A DNA stretch of 64,000 nucleotides from Oikopleura dioica (lineage: Eukaryota > Chordata > Appendicularia > Copelata > Oikopleuridae). The position numbers were made by a program, and so were the translations under genes. The notes beneath the pieces were generated by a model. It had not been told where the DNA came from. It saw nothing but the letters and a program-made list of their open reading frames with translations, and ran no database searches. How positions within the stretch are numbered: the first letter of the stretch is position 1; each line of letters starts with the position of its first letter. Location: contig OU015567.1 of assembly GCA_907165135.1 (NCBI GenBank), forward strand, positions 12,157,001 through 12,221,000. The letters run 5' to 3'. This document shows, in pieces, positions 63,068 through 64,000 of this stretch.

Positions 63068-64000
63068 TCAACAAAAGCAATCGATCTTTCCGATTCTTCG
63101 CCTTCCTCTTTTCTGATTCGAACAGATCTCTGAAGATTTCAACTTTATGTAAGAGAAGCTCCATTCTAGAGAAAAAAATAATACAGTTACGGGCCGTAAC
63201 TTACGGTTGAAAGTCTTAAAGATATTTATCCACCATTTTAAATTCTTAGTAATTAATTTATTTAGTATTGTTTAACATGTCTTTTTTACGATCTAATTTA
63301 ACGACGAAATGAAATTTTTTCTCTTTTAGAATTTCCCAAAGAAAAAAAAGGCTGAAACTCCAAATGACGCAACATTCGTCTGACCTCCCTTCTGGGCGTC
63401 TATGAGTTCTGATAAAAAAGCTGAAGTCCTTGTGAGCTAAAGTCGCTCAAGCCCTACTACGAGCGCTGTTTATTACGTCATCGATTCTGAGCTGCTGACT
63501 CAAAAAAGTCAATAAAACGGCATTTTCCGTTCAAGAAGCGAGAAAAGGGTTGAAAAAGAGGAAGTGAATGAAAATTACGCCCTTGCTCAGGGCGACACGA
63601 AGAATATTATGTCCCGGTGAGAGTTGATTTATTTTAGAAAGAAGGTCTCCACCTTGTGGTAGTCACATGATCTTTCTCTTTATAAAAGTCAGGATTCGGG
63701 ACTTTGGTTCTAGTTTCAGAAAAGAAAAAGGGAAAAATCAGCGCGCAGCGCCGATTGGCTGAATAATCATTTTTGACTTTTTTGGCTCTCGGCCTGTCCT
63801 TTATTTTCTTTATCGAGTCGAGCAGACTCTGAAAAGTGTGACTGTAGTACAGTAATTGGAAAAGAGAGAAAATCGCCGCGATTATCGATCGCTTGGTATT
63901 TTGCCACCTACAGCATTTTTGAAATTCATCCCTTTTTTAATTGTAAATTGTGAAAAGAAGAAGAGAATGAGAACGCTGAGAAAACTGACCGTACCTATTT
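63068..64000. other. Right end of the window, no recognised genes
   Basis: Contains the 5' region of the Rab gene (TTTCTCTAG before an upstream ATG at 63164) and, near 63740-63765, a GCGCGCAGCGCCGATTGG patch that combines an NRF1-like GCGC palindrome with an inverted CCAAT box, as in broadly active promoters. No coding is supported. Confidence 0.4.

Overview
The window looks like nuclear DNA of an appendicularian (larvacean, Oikopleura-type) tunicate. Many genes have introns of only 37-50 bp. Several introns can only be joined in frame with GA-AG or GC-AG borders. Same-strand genes lie 31-80 bp apart, with an AG just before the downstream start codon, as expected for operons resolved by spliced-leader trans-splicing. 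The proteins are animal-like throughout (SLC20, paraoxonase, HES, CDC27, RCC1L, VAP, JMJD7, PPIP5K, RWDD4, BET1, Rab). The species cannot be named from the sequence, and gene identities rest on recalled family sequences, not on a search.

Layout. 1-11.6 kb is gene-poor: one terminal exon of a gene entering from the left, a RING-finger gene on the minus strand at 4.3-5.2 kb, then about 6 kb without recognisable genes. 11.6-23.4 kb is a 14-exon sodium/phosphate cotransporter gene (PiT/SLC20) whose seventh intron holds a 7.1-kb Mutator-like (MULE) transposon. The transposon has about 115-bp terminal inverted repeats, a 9-bp target duplication, a MULE transposase, a C48 (Ulp1-type) protease and sense-strand fragments that resemble captured host exons (AAAS/ALADIN, ISWI, topoisomerase 3, others). 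24.3-28.6 kb is a minus-strand group: two unrecognised genes, a paraoxonase and a HES-type bHLH repressor. 30.2-33.6 kb holds plus-strand genes, including a 651-residue coiled-coil protein.

33.9-63.1 kb is almost entirely minus-strand housekeeping genes: an MBD-like protein, CDC27/APC3, an RCC1L-like protein, VAP, JMJD7, PPIP5K, RWDD4, BET1, a DEAD-box helicase, an unrecognised 213-residue protein and a Rab GTPase. Likely operons are 213-residue protein > helicase > BET1 and JMJD7 > VAP. CDC27 is split by a 6.6-kb intron filled by an inverted-repeat element carrying a roughly 70-copy, 55-56-bp satellite with a perfect hairpin in nearly every unit, a decayed ORF and a UVSSA-like fragment.

The most interesting single feature is at 60592-61639: a 1,048-bp inverted-repeat element inserted in a coding exon with an 8-bp target duplication. 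The duplication supplies the GT donor and the element end supplies the AG acceptor, so splicing restores the uninterrupted reading frame exactly. This is the structure of an introner, an intron created by a transposon.
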